From positions 1-38,200 of the IMG/VR virus record IMGVR_UViG_3300042691_015379: 38,200 nucleotides of DNA; one strand, 5' to 3'. Made by a program: the position numbers and the translations under genes. This document shows, in pieces, positions 37,068 to 38,200 of the stretch. Numbering within the stretch: the first letter of the stretch is position 1; every line of letters starts with the position of its first letter. The DNA comes from a virus. The notes under the pieces were generated by a model. That model worked only from the letters and a program-made list of their open reading frames with translations, had not been told where the DNA came from and ran no database searches.

Positions 37068-37084
37068 TTCCCAAACGTTGGGAA
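37068..37084. promoter_or_regulatory. Dyad TTCCCAA-N3-TTGGGAA, copy A
   Basis: A perfect 17-base palindrome with a 3-base centre (ACG) is made of two of the iteron half-sites. The same dyad with a different centre recurs at 37324-37340. Such symmetry implies binding by a protein dimer. Confidence 0.65.
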
Positions 37085-37110
37085 TCACTATTCGACTATC
37101 CTGTGTGTAT

Positions 37111-37160
37111 GTAAGTAGTTGATATATATATATAAGTATTATTATTTTTTATATCTTTTC
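37111..37160. other. AT-rich block, possible DNA-unwinding element
   Basis: This 50-base stretch is almost free of G and C, with an alternating TA run at 37122-37133 and a T-rich tract after it. It stands out sharply in otherwise GC-rich DNA. Lying between the iteron groups, it is the natural site for strand opening at an origin. Confidence 0.6.
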
Positions 37161-37203
37161 TCTCTCATTTCCCAAGTTCCCAGCCCTCCCCCCTTTCCTA
37201 GAC

Positions 37204-37212
37204 TTATCCACA
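37204..37212 (+). other. Perfect DnaA box
   Basis: TTATCCACA matches the strong DnaA-binding consensus TTATNCACA exactly. It lies between the AT-rich block and the second group of iterons. In GC-rich DNA such a match is rare by chance, and it supports host DnaA recruitment at this site. Confidence 0.6.
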
Positions 37213-37323
37213 ACCTCACCCCTCTTAACCTCGGGAACCCGGGAAGTTGGGAATTTGGGGAATCGACGGTCGAATTGACAGGTAAGTGTCTGAGCGGCAA
37301 GGAAAAAGAGGGTCGAAAAGTGA

Positions 37324-37340
37324 TTCCCAAGGCTTGGGAA
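37324..37340. promoter_or_regulatory. Dyad TTCCCAA-N3-TTGGGAA, copy B
   Basis: This is the second perfect 7-3-7 palindrome (centre GGC), starting 256 bases from copy A. It is followed by two more TTGGGAA half-sites at 37344 and 37353. The paired dyads at the two ends of the cluster could allow looping. Confidence 0.65.
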
Positions 37341-37471
37341 GTGTTGGGAATTTTGGGAAACGGGTCGAATCGGGGTGATTGGGTGGACTAGATCAGTGGG
37401 CTGAGGGCCCGGAAGTGGGCCGTGGTCGCTGTCCCCTTCCTCCCATGTCCTCACATGCTCACGGATCAACC

Positions 37472-37500
37472 TTGCGCTCAGAGTTGAGCGGCGCTAAATT
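37472..37500 (+). promoter_or_regulatory. Candidate rightward promoter for the VRR-NUC gene
   Basis: TTGCGC at 37472-37477 and TAAATT at 37495-37500 are exactly 17 bases apart. The ATG of the next gene begins only 9 bases beyond the -10 box, so the transcript would have almost no leader. It diverges from the leftward promoter at the other end of the gene-free region. Confidence 0.45.
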
Positions 37501-37508
37501 CGACGTCC

Positions 37509-37889
37509 ATGCAGCGGTCAGAAGAACGGGAGCAAGCACGGTTCGTGAAGTGGACGCACAAGCGCGAGGTGCGGGCAGTCATGCCAGACCTTCGCTGGAT
37601 GCACCACTCACCCAACGGCGGCCAGCGATCCGCCTTCACCGGAGCGCAGATGACCGCGCTTGGCGTCAAGCGTGGCTGGCCGGATCTGGTGATTCCCATG
37701 CCCAACGGCGGGCTCGCCATCGAGATGAAGTCCGACGTGGGCCGCGTGTCCGACGAGCAATCCGAATGGCTTGCCCGGTTCGAGGCGTGCGGCTGGACGT
37801 GCGTCGTGTGCCGGTCGGCCAGCGAGGCGCGATCGGAGGTGCTGCGGTTCTTTGGCGTGGCAGAGGGCGCTCTGCCGGAGGTGGAGTGA
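37509..37889 (+). CDS. VRR-NUC domain nuclease
   Basis: This 126-residue protein has the full VRR-NUC pattern: LRWMHHSPNGGQRSAFTGAQ, then GVKRGWPDLVIPMPNGG (Asp of the P-D motif), then LAIEMKSDVGRVSDEQSEWL (E-x-K and the glutamine helix), then a terminal strand (GWTCVVCRSASEA). Stand-alone phage VRR-NUC proteins are thought to act on branched DNA or flaps, like Holliday-junction resolvases. No ribosome-binding site precedes the ATG, and the predicted promoter would make the message nearly leaderless. It overlaps the next gene by one base (TGATG). Confidence 0.85.
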   Translation: MQRSEEREQARFVKWTHKREVRAVMPDLRWMHHSPNGGQRSAFTGAQMTALGVKRGWPDLVIPMPNGGLAIEMKSDVGRVSDEQSEWLARFEACGWTCVVCRSASEARSEVLRFFGVAEGALPEVE

Positions 37890-38173
37890 TGCAACTGCCT
37901 GACCTTGGGTTCGATCCGTTCTTCGAGGGCGAGGGCATCCGTGCCCGCGTGCTGCACGCATTGACCGATGAGCCACAATCCGGACGCCAACTGGCCGGCT
38001 ATCTGCACGGTCTCACCCGCAAACAGATCGCCGACGCGCTCAATGCGCTCTACCTGATGGAGCGTGTGACCCGGATCGGACGCAAGTCGGGTGCGACCTG
38101 GCGCAGACAGACGCGCGAGGAGGCCGACGAGGCCGAGCGCAGGCGAGTCAGGGGGCGGGGTGGGGACTGGTGA
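37889..38173 (+). CDS. Small winged-helix-like protein
   Basis: This is a 94-residue protein from ATG 37889, sharing a base with the VRR-NUC stop. An upstream in-frame extension to 37379 is a shadow of that gene. Residues 18-72 read RARVLHALTDEPQSGRQLAG, then LTRKQIADALNALYLMERVT, then RIGRKSGATWRR. This helix-turn-helix followed by a basic wing suggests DNA binding. The C-terminus is highly charged. It may regulate the adjacent origin region or act with the nuclease. No specific family is recognised. Confidence 0.65.
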   Translation: MQLPDLGFDPFFEGEGIRARVLHALTDEPQSGRQLAGYLHGLTRKQIADALNALYLMERVTRIGRKSGATWRRQTREEADEAERRRVRGRGGDW

Positions 38174-38200
38174 CGCGGTGGGGGCCGGGGGTCAGGGGGG

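Larger units (their letters stand above)
37047..37359. repeat. TTCCCAA/TTGGGAA iteron cluster: candidate replication origin
   Basis: Within 313 bases the 7-mer TTCCCAA or its complement TTGGGAA occurs exactly nine times, starting at 37058, 37068, 37078, 37169, 37247, 37324, 37334, 37344 and 37353. Near copies start at 37049, 37177, 37231, 37239 and 37255. Spacing is often 8-10 bases, about one helical turn. The cluster surrounds a very AT-rich block and contains a perfect DnaA box, and no gene overlaps it. That combination is typical of iteron-type origins. An operator array for a phage regulator is the main alternative. Confidence 0.65.

Noticed and set aside
36913-37508. A protein-coding reading of the gene-free region (for example the frame at 37119-37391)
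   Set aside because: Its product is dominated by translated TTGGGAA repeats and AT-rich sequence; it has no ribosome-binding site and no protein-like pattern.
1-38200. CRISPR arrays, tRNA genes and insertion sequences
   Set aside because: No regularly spaced repeats with unique spacers, no cloverleaf-like sequence and no transposase or terminal inverted repeats were seen on either strand.

Overview
The window is a GC-rich stretch of a double-stranded DNA bacteriophage, and I see no bacterial housekeeping gene in it. The virion genes look like those of a short-tailed phage (podovirus): a nozzle-like tail protein, a coiled-coil tail fibre, two small ejection-protein candidates, and one enormous gene of 5120 codons. 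That gene joins internal-virion, DarB-like methyltransferase/helicase and lytic transglycosylase regions. The arrangement resembles the Burkholderia phage Bcep22 group, which carries a comparable giant protein. A proteobacterial host, probably Burkholderiales, is an inference from gene-family resemblance.

Layout. (1) 1-7645, rightward: the tail end of an upstream gene, two small proteins, tail nozzle, tail fibre, a small tail-associated protein, a cupin protein and two ejection-protein candidates. (2) 7660-23022, rightward: the giant polyvalent gene, which contains at least two convincing small genes nested in its +1 frame. (3) 28772-22917, leftward: an early DNA-metabolism operon with a Sak4-like ATPase, a DUF669 protein, a Cas4-like nuclease, an SF2 helicase, a small zinc protein and an excisionase-like protein, plus hypotheticals. 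(4) 28806-29876: a switch region with a CI-like repressor, an opposing Cro-like gene and three copies of an operator-like dyad. (5) 29882-32296, rightward: a primase-polymerase/helicase, ending against a terminator that serves the opposing operon. (6) 36912-32395, leftward: about 17 mostly tiny, tightly overlapping accessory genes, including a RadC-like protein. (7) 36913-37508: a gene-free, iteron-rich and AT-rich segment with a perfect DnaA box, which I read as a candidate replication origin or control centre. (8) 37509-38173, rightward: a VRR-NUC nuclease and a winged-helix-like protein.

How it fits together. The repressor probably controls both the leftward recombination operon and the rightward Cro-primase unit through a shared operator. 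Its C-terminal domain has lost both catalytic residues of the S24 family, so it is probably not self-cleaving. The primase-helicase, SF2 helicase, Sak4-like ATPase, DUF669 protein and nucleases form a replication and recombination set. The giant protein is probably packaged and ejected, combining cell-wall opening with early protection of the incoming DNA.

The most unusual signals are the nested +1-frame genes at domain joints of the giant gene and the TTCCCAA/TTGGGAA repeat cluster with its DnaA box. No integrase, capsid, terminase, portal or recognisable lysis cassette is in view; they may lie outside the window.
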